Assembly: GCA_947642555.1 (NCBI GenBank)
Contig: CANRSX010000001.1
Coordinates: 1-64,000 of the forward strand
DNA length: 64,000 bases
Source: an uncultured Roseburia sp.
GTDB lineage: Bacteria; Bacillota; Clostridia; Lachnospirales; Lachnospiraceae
Reading direction: 5' to 3'
The position numbers and the translations under genes are program-made. The notes below the pieces were generated by a model that did no database searches, was not told the origin of the DNA, and worked only from the letters and a program-made list of their open reading frames with translations. This document shows, piece after piece, positions 32,100 through 40,741 of this stretch (the first letter of the stretch is position 1; every line of letters begins with the position of its first letter).

Positions 32100-32864
32100 T
32101 TATAAGAGTTCCCGCCAGAACCGTTCCTTCTCCTGCACGGAGCGCATCATCGACACCACAAATTCATCCGCCGGATGCTTTATGATCTGTTCTGGCGTGT
32201 CGAACTGAAGAATCTTTCCGGCGTTCATGATGATCACGCGGTTCCCGAGCCGAAAGGCCTCCTCGATGTCGTGGGTGACAAATAAGAAGGTCTTGCCCAG
32301 TCCGCCGTGAATCTGCAAAAGCTCCTCCTGAAGCTTCGCGCGCGTGATGGGGTCGACCGCTCCGAACGGCTCGTCCAGAAGCATAAGCTTCGGATCCGCC
32401 GCAAGCGCCCGCGCAAGCCCGATCCGCTGCTGCTGCCCGCCGGAGAGCTGCCCCGGATACCGCGACCGGTATTCCTCCGGCGGAAGTCCGACAAGTGTCA
32501 GCAATTCGTCCGTACGCGCGCTGATGCGCTCCTTTTCCCAGTGCAGCAGCTCCGGGACCACCGCGATATTCGCCGCGACCGTCATGTGTGGAAACAGGCC
32601 GATCTGCTGGATCACATATCCGATCCGACGCCGCAGGTTTGTCACATCCGCATCCGCGATATCCTCGCCAAAGAGCAGGATCGATCCGGCGTCCGGCTCA
32701 TAGAGCCGGTTGACCAGCTTAAGCAGCGTCGTCTTCCCGCAGCCGGAGGAGCCGAGAATCGTGATAAATTCTCCCTCCTCCGCCGCAAAGCTCACATGGT
32801 CCACGGCGTTCTGCGCCGATCCGTGAAATTTTTTACTCACATCACAAAATTCGATTGCATGCAT
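32100..32864 (-). CDS. Osmoprotectant ABC transporter ATP-binding protein (OpuBA type)
   Basis: 254 residues. Walker A GSSGCGKTT near residue 36, signature LSGGQQQRIGLARALA, Walker B LMLLDEPFGAVDPITR and the H-loop THDIEEAF. The length is short: the C-terminal CBS pair found in longer OpuA-type subunits is missing. The substrate class is set by the neighbouring binding protein. Start at 32864 with GGAGGAGA upstream. Confidence 0.92.
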   Translation of the reverse strand: MHAIEFCDVSKKFHGSAQNAVDHVSFAAEEGEFITILGSSGCGKTTLLKLVNRLYEPDAGSILLFGEDIADADVTNLRRRIGYVIQQIGLFPHMTVAANIAVVPELLHWEKERISARTDELLTLVGLPPEEYRSRYPGQLSGGQQQRIGLARALAADPKLMLLDEPFGAVDPITRAKLQEELLQIHGGLGKTFLFVTHDIEEAFRLGNRVIIMNAGKILQFDTPEQIIKHPADEFVVSMMRSVQEKERFWRELL

Positions 32865-32959
32865 CCTGTGTCTCCTCCCGTCCGGTGCGCCGCGTGTCCC
32901 TGCTCCGCCGCTCCCAAAACGTCTTCCTTCCGGCCTGCCAGCCTGCCGCCGAGCCGGAG

Positions 32960-33844
32960 TTACCGGATCGACTCCCAGAACTCCGCGGCCACTTCCTCGT
33001 ACTCCCGCTTCTCCACGTCCACCTGGGCGTTTAACGAGGTCAGGGTCTCCGTGTCGAGCGCGGCGCTGACCTTATTTAAAATATCCGCGATATCCCCGTG
33101 CTCCGCCAGCACGTCATCCCGGACCACCGGCGCCAGATAATACGGCGGCCACATCTGCTTATCGTCAGTGAGCAGCGTAAACTGTTCCGTGTCCGCCAGC
33201 GGGCCGTCGGTCGTGTAGGCGGGCGTGACATCCGCCTCGTCATTCTGCAAAAGCTGGTATTTTAACCCGCTGTCATAGACTTTGGAGGAGGCAAAGTTAA
33301 ATTCGCCGTACACCTTTTCCAGCCCCGGGATCCCGTCGTCCCGCTGGTCGAATTCTCCCTGGGAGGCAAAGCGGATCTGATCCGCGTGCGCCTGGAGATC
33401 CGAGATCGTATAGATGCCCAGCTCGTCCGCTAACTGCGTGCGGATCACGAGCCCCTGCCCGTCATTCGCCTTCGAGGATTCCAGCCAGGTTAAGGAAAAC
33501 TGCTTCTCATACTCCTCCTTCACCACGCGGTACACCTCCTCCGGGTCCGTGATCAGGTCCATCTTTAACACCGAGAGAAGCCCTGTACCGGTATATTCCG
33601 GGTAGAGGTCGATCTCGTCGTTCACGATCGCGGTGTGCACGACCGAGCCCGCGATATCGAGCTTTCGCTCCACGTCATAGCCGGCATCCTCCAGGGCCAG
33701 GGCGTAGATCTCCGCCACGATCAGGCTCTCCGTAAAATCCTTCGACCCGACGCGGATCGTATCCTTTCCAGAACCGCAGGCGGTAAGGGAACAGGCCATG
33801 GCCGCCGCCAGCAGAAGTGTTGTCATCTTTTTTGTGATTTTCAT
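32960..33844 (-). CDS. Osmoprotectant-binding lipoprotein (OpuBC/OsmF type)
   Basis: 294 residues from ATG 33844, which has GGAGGAAAT upstream; the frame to 33871 lacks a site. The lipobox is SLTAC near residue 20. The mature part opens IRVGSKDFTESLIVAEIYALALE and contains DIAGSVVHTAIVNDEIDLYPEYTGTGLL, the hallmark of the quaternary amine-binding OpuAC family (glycine betaine, choline, carnitine, proline betaine). Ligand choice cannot be read by eye. Confidence 0.9.
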   Translation of the reverse strand: MKITKKMTTLLLAAAMACSLTACGSGKDTIRVGSKDFTESLIVAEIYALALEDAGYDVERKLDIAGSVVHTAIVNDEIDLYPEYTGTGLLSVLKMDLITDPEEVYRVVKEEYEKQFSLTWLESSKANDGQGLVIRTQLADELGIYTISDLQAHADQIRFASQGEFDQRDDGIPGLEKVYGEFNFASSKVYDSGLKYQLLQNDEADVTPAYTTDGPLADTEQFTLLTDDKQMWPPYYLAPVVRDDVLAEHGDIADILNKVSAALDTETLTSLNAQVDVEKREYEEVAAEFWESIR

Positions 33845-33863
33845 GAAATTTCCTCCAACTCTG

Positions 33864-34502
33864 TTAAACATATTTGTAACGCATCAGAAGCCGCCCCAGC
33901 AGGCTGACCGAACCGGCCGCCAGAAGCGACAGCAGCGCGACCGTAAGCCCTCCGGCCAGAAGCAGGTCAAAGCGGTACAGTCCCAGCCCGGTAAAAATAA
34001 TCTCCCCCAGGCCTCCGGCCCCGATCTTCGCGGCGAGCGTCGCGCTCGCGATGATCTCCGTGACCGCGTTTTTGATGCCGGTTAAGATCATAGGCAGAGC
34101 CATGGGCAGCCAGACGCTTCGCCAGATCTGCCCCCGCGTCATCCCGCAGGCCGCCGCCGTCTCCAGCATAAATTCCGGCGTCTGAAGAAGGCCCGCGACC
34201 GTATTAAGAAGAATCGACGGAACCGCGAGGAGCACAAGCGCGACAAGCGCCGGGAGAAGCCCTGTCCCCAGCACCGGGATCAGGAGAAACAGCACGGCCA
34301 GGCTCGGCAGGATGCGCAGCGCCTGAAACAGCGGCACGACCCACCGCTGCACGCCTCTATGGCGCACGCACAAAATCCCCGCCGGGATACCGATCGCCGC
34401 CGCCAGAAAAAGAGCCAGCGCGCTGATTGCCGCATGCGTCGCGATCGCACGCAGAAAATCATCCATATTATTCTGAAAATATCCGGCCATCTCCGCAAAC
34501 AT
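33864..34502 (-). CDS. Osmoprotectant ABC transporter permease, first gene of the operon
   Basis: 212 residues from ATG 34502 (GGAGAGGGGG upstream). Five to six membrane segments; coupling loop LETAAACGMTRGQIWRSVWLPMALPMILTG. Paralogous to the permease at 31469, so a heteromeric pair as in OpuB. Promoter at 34552-34580. Confidence 0.88.
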   Translation of the reverse strand: MFAEMAGYFQNNMDDFLRAIATHAAISALALFLAAAIGIPAGILCVRHRGVQRWVVPLFQALRILPSLAVLFLLIPVLGTGLLPALVALVLLAVPSILLNTVAGLLQTPEFMLETAAACGMTRGQIWRSVWLPMALPMILTGIKNAVTEIIASATLAAKIGAGGLGEIIFTGLGLYRFDLLLAGGLTVALLSLLAAGSVSLLGRLLMRYKYV

Positions 34503-34551
34503 GGCAGCCCCCTCTCCGACACAAACATATGATCGTTTCCGCATTGGTTTT

Positions 34552-34580
34552 AGTATACGCAGAATGGAGAAAAAATGCAA
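34552..34580 (-). promoter_or_regulatory. Promoter of the osmoprotectant operon
   Basis: Minus-strand TTGCAT (34575-34580) and TATACT (34552-34557), spaced by 17 bases, 50 bases before the first permease start. Confidence 0.75.
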
Positions 34581-34585
34581 CTGTT

Positions 34586-35050
34586 TTATCTTCCTCCCCC
34601 GGCATTTTCCCGTTCCAGCTCTCTTAACCTCTCATTGATCCGTCTCGCCTCCGTCCGGTGAAACAGATAAAAGCAGAGCCAGATGACCACAAACATAGCG
34701 CAGGAGGCCAGAAACTGCAGGACGGTAATGCCGATCCGCTCCGGGTGAAAGGGGATCCAGCCCTGCGAGACAGCTGTCGGATAAAAAACTCCCATTCCGA
34801 TGCCAAAATGGATCATGATTTTCATCAGCCGGGAAGGACGGTCAAGCTGATAGACCACCGCCGTGCCCCCGCAGGCAACGCCGATGAGCATGGCGCCGGC
34901 GGCCTGCCTTGTAAAATCCCGGAAAATCTCCATCAGGATCTCCTCCCCGCCCCAGAGGGAATAGGACAGGCACATCAGCACAAAAAAGGTACAGCCCAGG
35001 GAAATGCCGTACAGCACATATTTTATCACTAATTTCACCGTATCTCTCAT
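34586..35050 (-). CDS. DUF3021 membrane protein
   Basis: 154 residues with four membrane segments and a charged C-terminal tail (RRINERLRELERENAGGG). DUF3021 proteins are nearly always encoded with a LytTR regulator, as here (ATGA overlap at 35047-35050), and are thought to control that regulator's activity from the membrane. Confidence 0.85.
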   Translation of the reverse strand: MRDTVKLVIKYVLYGISLGCTFFVLMCLSYSLWGGEEILMEIFRDFTRQAAGAMLIGVACGGTAVVYQLDRPSRLMKIMIHFGIGMGVFYPTAVSQGWIPFHPERIGITVLQFLASCAMFVVIWLCFYLFHRTEARRINERLRELERENAGGGR

Positions 35051-35496
35051 TTTAATCCCAGCCTTTCTTTAAATTTTTTCCGGAAGCTCCTGGAAATATA
35101 ATCCGTGACCCCGTTTTTCATGACCAGCTCCATGGTCCCGTTAAACCCCGCCTCCACATGGCTGATCTGACGGATATTGACCAGCGCGGATTTTGAAATG
35201 CGCACAAAGCGGTCGTCCAGTATCTGCTCCAGCCCGTAGAGAGGCAGGTCCAGCAGATACCTGTTTTTACAATTATCGTAGCACACAATCTCCCGCCCCT
35301 CGGTCCGCACCAGGGCGATGTCCTCCGGCGGGATAAAATATGTTTTTCTGTCTTTTACCCCGTGCACCGTCGGGGCATCCGCCTGCTCCCGTTCCAGCAT
35401 GGAGATGATTTCCGCTATGGATTCCGTCATTTTACTGATATAGAGAACGGCGCGGGGCTCTTTACAGTCTGCGCTGATGCTGCATTCGACTTTCAT
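35047..35496 (-). CDS. LytTR-family DNA-binding regulator
   Basis: 149 residues from ATG 35496 (GGAGG upstream). No receiver domain. The LytTR domain covers about residues 55-149: KTYFIPPEDIALVRTEGREIVCY, DDRFVRISKSALVNIRQISHVE, and SRSFRKKFKERLGL. With DUF3021 it forms a two-gene control unit of the LytTR regulatory system type, most likely acting on the divergent ABC exporter genes and on itself. Confidence 0.9.
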   Translation of the reverse strand: MKVECSISADCKEPRAVLYISKMTESIAEIISMLEREQADAPTVHGVKDRKTYFIPPEDIALVRTEGREIVCYDNCKNRYLLDLPLYGLEQILDDRFVRISKSALVNIRQISHVEAGFNGTMELVMKNGVTDYISRSFRKKFKERLGLK

Positions 35497-35521
35497 GAAA
35501 CGCCTCCTTTCCTTTCCGCTC

Positions 35522-35527
35522 ATTATA
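35522..35527 (-). promoter_or_regulatory. Extended -10 of the LytTR-DUF3021 operon
   Basis: TGCTATAAT reads on the minus strand with the hexamer at 35522-35527, about 25 bases before the ATG. The -35 region is poor, which suits activator control. Confidence 0.55.
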
Positions 35528-35611
35528 GCATGCAACACGGAAAAGCAGGCTGCATTTCAGACAGAAAAAACGACCGCTTGCACAGCACAGAGAGCCGCTC
35601 CCCGGATCCGG

Positions 35612-35641
35612 TTGCGCGCGCCGGGCGTTCTGTTCTATGAT
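35612..35641 (+). promoter_or_regulatory. Candidate promoter of the ABC exporter genes
   Basis: TTGCGC (35612-35617) and TATGAT (35636-35641) at 18 bases. Downstream lie the 36-bp repeats. Confidence 0.35.
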
Positions 35642-35674
35642 AGCACTGGTAAGAGCTGCCCGAGAAGCGTGACG

Positions 35675-35746
35675 CGCTGCTGACGTGAGACGGCACGCCA
35701 GGCACGGCAGCGCTGCTGACATCAGACGGCACGCCAGGCACGGCAG
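35675..35746. repeat. 36-bp tandem duplication in the ABC exporter leader
   Basis: Two adjacent copies (35675-35710 and 35711-35746) differ at about three positions. Each copy ends in CCAGGCACGGCAG. They fill the leader between promoter and ribosome site and could be paired regulator sites or an mRNA structure. Confidence 0.85.
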
Positions 35747-35771
35747 CATTGTGAGAAGAAGGAGGTAAAAA

Positions 35772-36545
35772 ATGTCACAGGCAATTGTAGAAGTGGAAGG
35801 ACTGAATCTGTCCTACAAAAAAGTCCATGCAGTCCAGGATGTCTCCTTTTCCGTAACACCGGGTGAGATCCTGGCCGTGATCGGTCCCAACGGCTCGGGG
35901 AAGACTTCTGTCGTCGAGTGCATCGAGGGCCTGCGGAAGCCGGACAGCGGGCAGATTCTGGTATCTGGAAAAAATCCCTGGCTGCATCGCAGAGAGGTAT
36001 ATCAGGAGATGGGCGTCCAGCTACAGGAGGCGGAATATCCCCTGCGGATCCGTGTGGAGGAGCTCTGCCGGCTGTTCGCCGGTTTTTATGAGAGGCCGGC
36101 GGACTGGAAGCTGCTGCTGACGCAGCTGGGGCTCGCGGAAAAGCGGAGGCGCCCGGTTCAGAAGCTCTCCGGCGGCGAGCGGCAGCGGCTGTCCATACTG
36201 CTCGCCCTCATGGGACGGCCGAAGCTTCTGATCCTGGATGAACTGACCACAGGCCTTGACCCGGAGGTCCGGCAGAATATGTGGAGCAGCATTGAGAATA
36301 TCCGGAAAGGCGGCGTGGCGGTCATACTGGTCTCCCACTATCTGGACGAGGTGGAGGCCCTGGCGGATGACATCCTGTTCCTGGAACACGGGAAGCAGAT
36401 GTTTTTCGGTGCGAAGCAGGATTTCCGGGACTATGTAAAAAGCCGGGTCCCCGCGGAAAAATGGGAGGAAAACGCCACACTGGAACGGCTTTATCTGATG
36501 ATTGCGCCGAAAACGGCGGGACTTACGATGGAGGGGATTTTATGA
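35772..36545 (+). CDS. ABC transporter ATP-binding protein (drug/antibiotic export type)
   Basis: 257 residues. Walker A GPNGSGKTS near residue 39, Q-loop VQLQEAEYPL, signature LSGGERQRLSILLAL near residue 136, Walker B LLILDELTTGLDP, and H-loop SHYLDE. Fold and length suit DrrA/CcmA-type exporters that pair with an ABC-2 permease. AAGGAGG precedes the ATG. It overlaps the permease gene by four bases. Confidence 0.92.
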   Translation: MSQAIVEVEGLNLSYKKVHAVQDVSFSVTPGEILAVIGPNGSGKTSVVECIEGLRKPDSGQILVSGKNPWLHRREVYQEMGVQLQEAEYPLRIRVEELCRLFAGFYERPADWKLLLTQLGLAEKRRRPVQKLSGGERQRLSILLALMGRPKLLILDELTTGLDPEVRQNMWSSIENIRKGGVAVILVSHYLDEVEALADDILFLEHGKQMFFGAKQDFRDYVKSRVPAEKWEENATLERLYLMIAPKTAGLTMEGIL

Positions 36546-37294
36546 GACGGTTTGCGGTTGTCTGTAAGACAGAACTACAATTGTTCACGCGGGATTTTTT
36601 CAGTTTTTTCTTTGCGCTGGTGTTTCCGGTGGGCATGCTCCTGTTATTTGGCAGCATCTATGGAAATGTGCCGCTCTATGAGGGAGCTGAGGTCACCATG
36701 ATGGATCTCTCCGTGCCGGCGTATTTTGTCATGGTCACAGGGGTCACCGGGCTGATGTCCCTGCCTCTGACCGTAGCGGGCTATAAGGAGAAAAAGATTT
36801 ATAAGCGGTTTGACGCCACGCCGGCGGGAAAAATGACGGTCATGCTGGCGCAGGTGTTCGTCTGTTTTATCATGACGATCCTGGGAATCCTTCTTCTGCT
36901 GGCCGCCGGAATGCTCCTGTATCAGGTCCGGATCCGGGGATCCTTTCTTTCCGTCAGCGTCAGCCTGCTCTTTTCCATCGGCGGGATGTTTTCCATGGGA
37001 TTTCTGTTCACGGCCGTCGGGCGGGATTTAAAGAGCACCTCCCTGCTCTGCTACCTGTTTTATTTTATGATGCTGTTTTTGTCCGGCGCCACGCTGCCGA
37101 AGATGCTCTTTCCCGATTCGGTGAAAAAAATATCCGCGCTGCTGCCCATGACCTATGCGGTGGATCTCATGCAGGGGGTGTGCGCCGGAGACAGCCTGTC
37201 CCTGCACGGGAAGGAGCTGCTGATTCTGGGGGCGCTGACGGTAATCTGCACCGCTGCCGGGGCGCTTCTCTACCGAAAGAAAGACTGGACGTAA
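36542..37294 (+). CDS. ABC-2 type permease
   Basis: 250 residues from ATG 36542 (ATGA overlap with the ATPase stop). Six membrane segments; central GYKEKKIYKRFDATPAGK loop and C-terminal SGATLPKMLFPDSVKKISALLPMTYAVDLMQG, both typical of ABC-2 permeases. The cargo (lipid, peptide or drug) is unknown. Confidence 0.9.
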   Translation: MRRFAVVCKTELQLFTRDFFSFFFALVFPVGMLLLFGSIYGNVPLYEGAEVTMMDLSVPAYFVMVTGVTGLMSLPLTVAGYKEKKIYKRFDATPAGKMTVMLAQVFVCFIMTILGILLLLAAGMLLYQVRIRGSFLSVSVSLLFSIGGMFSMGFLFTAVGRDLKSTSLLCYLFYFMMLFLSGATLPKMLFPDSVKKISALLPMTYAVDLMQGVCAGDSLSLHGKELLILGALTVICTAAGALLYRKKDWT

Positions 37295-37298
37295 AATG

Positions 37299-37339
37299 TA
37301 AGGGCTTCTGGCAGTATTTCCTGTGCCGGAAGCCCTTAT
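37299..37339 (+). terminator. Hairpin between the ABC exporter and the GH79 gene
   Basis: TAAGGGCTTC and GAAGCCCTTA are perfect complements at the ends of the element, with TGGCA/TGCC pairing inside. It serves two convergent genes; a loose T-run follows at 37350-37355. Confidence 0.65.
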
Positions 37340-37376
37340 GTATCAGTCATTTTTGTTTATCAGTGATCCTGACTTC

Positions 37377-38906
37377 TTACAGCACGAAGAACGTGCAGGT
37401 GCCCGGCGCAAGCTCCACCGTCCCGGCGGCCTGCGTCACCGGATCAAGCGCCGGCAGGCTGTTATTCTCTCCGAGAACAAGCGGATTGCCATTTAAGGTC
37501 ATCACCGTCGCGCGGAGATTGCCGTTCTCACCGGAGAGCGTATAGCGTGCGGCATCCTTCGGCAGCTCCACGGACAGAGCCTCCGTTCTGGAATTGTTGA
37601 TCACCAGATACGCCGTCTTACCGTCCGCTCCCTTCGCGGAATGTGCGTAAACATGCGCCCCCTCACGAACCGGCTCATTCGTATCGTACACGGTCGTGCC
37701 CATCAGGCGGTTCCATAACAGCACCGCGAAATAATTCGGACGCGGATCAAATACTTCCCTGGCAAGGAAACCATAATCCGAGGAAGCCAGCGTATTGTGG
37801 AAGATCACGCCGTTTGTGACCGCTGCGAATCCGCCGAGCTCATTTAAGGTACGGATCACATCCAGGTAAGTGGACGCCCAGGTGTCTCCGCCGCCGCCCG
37901 CATCGCCGGACTCCGTCACCCACATCTCGCCGCCCGGGCAGTATTTATCGCGCATCGGCGCATAGAACTCTGCCATGTGCGGCGCTGTCCTTAAGTAGGC
38001 TTCCGTCGTCGCTTCCTCCGCCAGCCAGTGTCCGGACGGCATCACGGATGCGAGACGCTCGGAGATCCCGTTATAATAATGATAGCTGAATACGTCTAAC
38101 GGCTCGGTCGTACCTTCCATCAGCTCCGCACAGCTGCAGCTTTTAACGAGCTGCTCGACGCCGCCGGCTTTTCCTTCCCCGCCCTTTCCAAAATAAAGGC
38201 CTTTCTCTCCGCCGGTCGTGCTCGGTCCCACGCACAGGCAGTCCGGATAATTCGCCCTCAGCCATTTGAAAAACAGATCCTGATCGCGGCGGTAATGCTC
38301 CGGCGTATAGCCCTCCGGGAAGCCGGTCTCCTCCATCATGTTCGGCTCGTTTGTAAACTCGGCGGCATCAATCGGCACGCCGTATTCTTTGCTGAACGAG
38401 AACAGCTTCTCCGCCTCGGTCGGATGCCAGGGCTCCTCCGCGGAGTGAAGTCCCGGGCAGTTCGCCACAGAGACAAGCAGCTTCGCGCCGACCGCTTTGA
38501 CAAAATCAAGCACGCCGGTCCACTGCTCCTTTGTCAGCACGTTCAGATAGCCCTCCGGCACCTGCCCGTTTGTCGTCCCGTCAAAATCATAATAGGTCTT
38601 GGTCGCCCATGTGCCGGAAACACGCATCCACACCGGCCCTAATTCCTTCGCCAGGCTGCGCAGCTTCTCATTGTACAGATCGATCGGCGCGTAAACCTGC
38701 ATCAGATCCCTGTACATGGCCGTAATTCCCTCACTGGTCGCCTCCACGTAAAATTCCTCGGTCCCGGCGATCTGTCCCGGCGTGTACGCCTTCCAGAACG
38801 TTCCCCCTGTGACCTCCGCGAACTCCACGTTGTAGGACATCATTTTGGGATTGATCTCGCGCAGGGTCTTTAACCCGCCGGGCGCAAGTCTGATTGATTG
38901 AGACAT
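37377..38906 (-). CDS. GH79-like (heparanase/beta-glucuronidase) glycosidase, cytoplasmic
   Basis: 509 residues, without a signal peptide. The TIM barrel has the acid/base Glu in EFTNEPNMM (about residue 187) and the nucleophile Glu in MWVTESGDAGGGG (about residue 332); between them is DVFSYHYYNG. The region after it (NGVIFHNTLASSDYGFL then FDPRPNYFAVLLWNRLMGTTV) closely follows the pattern of human heparanase and bacterial GH79 enzymes, and a beta-sandwich ends the chain. I infer hydrolysis of imported uronate-containing oligosaccharides. The hexuronate genes beside it support this. A GH39 or GH30 assignment is the alternative. AAAGGGGGAAA precedes the ATG. Confidence 0.72.
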   Translation of the reverse strand: MSQSIRLAPGGLKTLREINPKMMSYNVEFAEVTGGTFWKAYTPGQIAGTEEFYVEATSEGITAMYRDLMQVYAPIDLYNEKLRSLAKELGPVWMRVSGTWATKTYYDFDGTTNGQVPEGYLNVLTKEQWTGVLDFVKAVGAKLLVSVANCPGLHSAEEPWHPTEAEKLFSFSKEYGVPIDAAEFTNEPNMMEETGFPEGYTPEHYRRDQDLFFKWLRANYPDCLCVGPSTTGGEKGLYFGKGGEGKAGGVEQLVKSCSCAELMEGTTEPLDVFSYHYYNGISERLASVMPSGHWLAEEATTEAYLRTAPHMAEFYAPMRDKYCPGGEMWVTESGDAGGGGDTWASTYLDVIRTLNELGGFAAVTNGVIFHNTLASSDYGFLAREVFDPRPNYFAVLLWNRLMGTTVYDTNEPVREGAHVYAHSAKGADGKTAYLVINNSRTEALSVELPKDAARYTLSGENGNLRATVMTLNGNPLVLGENNSLPALDPVTQAAGTVELAPGTCTFFVL

Positions 38907-38950
38907 AGTCTGTTTCCCCCTTTTTCCTTTTTTTCTTCTCCTGATACAGA

Positions 38951-38981
38951 GTCAGACACTTCTGACCCTGGTTTTATTATA
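38951..38981 (-). promoter_or_regulatory. GH79 promoter -10 with downstream palindrome
   Basis: TATAAT lies at 38976-38981 on the minus strand. Ten bases downstream is a palindrome of two 6-bp arms with a 4-bp spacer (38951-38966, GTCAGA...TCTGAC), well placed for a repressor. No good -35 is seen. Confidence 0.5.
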
Positions 38982-39051
38982 TAATAAATCACGGCGGACA
39001 TCCATCACGATTTTTTTGATTTTCGGGAAAATTTTGAGATCTTACAGAATA

Positions 39052-40719
39052 CTACAGCGTCACGCCCTGCTTAAAGATCGCCATGTCGTGATATCCCGCC
39101 CGCTCGCTGCACACCTTTTCCCCGGAGGCGACGGAGAGCACATAGGAGAACAGCTGCTCTCCCGCCTCCGCGAGCGATGCCTCCTCCAGCACGACCCCCG
39201 CGTTAAAATCAATCCAGTTTTTCTTTTTCCCGGCCAGCGTGCCGTTGCTCGCGATTTTTACCGTGGGCACCGGCGAAGCGAACGGCGTGCCGCGCCCGGT
39301 GGTAAAGAGCACGATCTGCGCCCCGGATGCCGCGAGCGCGGTGGCGGCCACCAGGTCGTTGCCCGGCGCGGATAAAAGGTTCAGCCCGGCGGCCTGTACC
39401 CGCTCCCCGTAGGCGAGCACGCCAGAGACCGGGGCGGTTCCCGATTTCTGCGTGCAGCCTAAGGATTTGTCCTCGAGCGTCGTGATCCCGCCCTCCTTGT
39501 TGCCCGGGGACGGATTCTCGTAGATCGTCTGATGGTTGTCCATAAAATACTGCTTGAAATCGTTGATTAAGCTGACGGTCTCATGAAAGAGCTCCTCTGT
39601 CCGGCAGCGGTTCATCAGAAGCGTCTCCGCGCCGAACATCTCCGGCACCTCCGTTAAGATCGTCGTCCCGCCCTGTCCGATCAGAAGATCCGAGAAGCGC
39701 CCCACGAGCGGATTTGCCGTAATCCCGGAGAAGCCGTCGCTCCCCCCGCATTTTAAGCCGACGATCAGCTTTTCCGCCGGCACGCTCTCCCGGGTAAAGC
39801 CCGCCGCGTAGCGGATCAGCTCATCGAGCAGCGCCGCTCCCTGCGCCATCTCATCTTCACATTCCTGGCAGACGAGGAATCTGACACGACATTCGTCGTA
39901 ATCTCCGATATAGCGTTTCAGCTCCCCGATGCTGCTGTTCTCACAGCCGAGTCCCACGACCAGCACTCCCCCTGCGTTCGGATGGCGCACCAGGTCCGCG
40001 AGAATCGTGCGCGTGTGCTCCTGATCGTCGCCCATCTGCGAACAGCCGTACGGATGCGGAAAGGCGGCCACATCCTCCACGCTGCCCCGGATTCGTCCGC
40101 GGGCCTCCCTGGCCAGGGCTTCCGCGATTCCGTTGACGCACCCCACCGTGGGGATGACCCAGATCTCGTTGCGCACGCCCACGCTGCCGTCCGTGCGCAC
40201 AAAGCCCTGGAAGGTGGCGGCGGGCTTTGCGGCAGTAACCGGGCCGGCGGCATCGGCCGGGCCGGAGGCGCCGGGCTTTGCGGCATCGGCAGGGCCGGAG
40301 GCGGCGGGCTTTGCAGCATCGGCAGGGCCGGAGGCGGCAGGCTTTGCGGCATCGGCCTGCCGCACGCACGCCGCAGGCTCATAGACATACTCCGAGATCC
40401 CGTCAAGCGCGGTTTTCACATTGTGCACATGCACCCAGGCTCCGGCGGGAATCTCCTCCTTCGCGATACCGATGCGGGATCCGTATTTGACGACCTCCCC
40501 GCCGGCCGGGATCGCGGCGACCGCCAGCTTGTGTCCGGCCGGGATCCGCTCCCGCACCGTGATCCGGAGCTCTCCTGCCGCCTTTTTTTCTGTCCGATCG
40601 GTGGCATCGGCTTTGCTGCCGTCGGCCCTGGCCGGGATCACCAGCTCCTCGCCAGGCGCAAGCTCCCGCAGCGCCACAATCACATTATCCGTATCGTTTA
40701 TTCTGATATAATCCTTCAT
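39052..40719 (-). CDS. uxaA: Altronate dehydratase
   Basis: 555 residues; the family norm is about 495. It converts D-altronate to 2-keto-3-deoxygluconate. The N-terminal SAF-like domain (1-118) has IRINDTDNVIVALRELAPGE and IPAGHKLAVAAI. The catalytic part has RTDGSVGVRNEIWVIPTVGCVN, HPYGCSQMGDDQ, GLGCENSSIGELK, GLKCGGSDGFSGITANP and CTQKSGTAPVSGVL, giving the Cys/His metal site. Between them lies an insertion of about 50 residues built from 11-residue ADAAKPAASGP repeats. Start ATG 40719 has GGGGGAAG upstream. It follows uxaB by 22 bases. Confidence 0.94.
   Translation of the reverse strand: MKDYIRINDTDNVIVALRELAPGEELVIPARADGSKADATDRTEKKAAGELRITVRERIPAGHKLAVAAIPAGGEVVKYGSRIGIAKEEIPAGAWVHVHNVKTALDGISEYVYEPAACVRQADAAKPAASGPADAAKPAASGPADAAKPGASGPADAAGPVTAAKPAATFQGFVRTDGSVGVRNEIWVIPTVGCVNGIAEALAREARGRIRGSVEDVAAFPHPYGCSQMGDDQEHTRTILADLVRHPNAGGVLVVGLGCENSSIGELKRYIGDYDECRVRFLVCQECEDEMAQGAALLDELIRYAAGFTRESVPAEKLIVGLKCGGSDGFSGITANPLVGRFSDLLIGQGGTTILTEVPEMFGAETLLMNRCRTEELFHETVSLINDFKQYFMDNHQTIYENPSPGNKEGGITTLEDKSLGCTQKSGTAPVSGVLAYGERVQAAGLNLLSAPGNDLVAATALAASGAQIVLFTTGRGTPFASPVPTVKIASNGTLAGKKKNWIDFNAGVVLEEASLAEAGEQLFSYVLSVASGEKVCSERAGYHDMAIFKQGVTL
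40243..40371. repeat. 33-bp in-frame minisatellite in the uxaA interdomain linker
   Basis: Units start at about 40273, 40306 and 40339, with a further diverged copy near 40243. Each encodes 11 residues (ADAAKP-A/G-ASGP). It separates the SAF and catalytic domains. Confidence 0.9.
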
Positions 40720-40741
40720 ACTTCCCCCGCTTCCACGGCCA

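Noticed and set aside
40416-40607. A small Arg/Pro-rich frame opposite in phase inside uxaA
   Set aside because: Shadow frame with no start site support; the uxaA SAF domain is encoded here.
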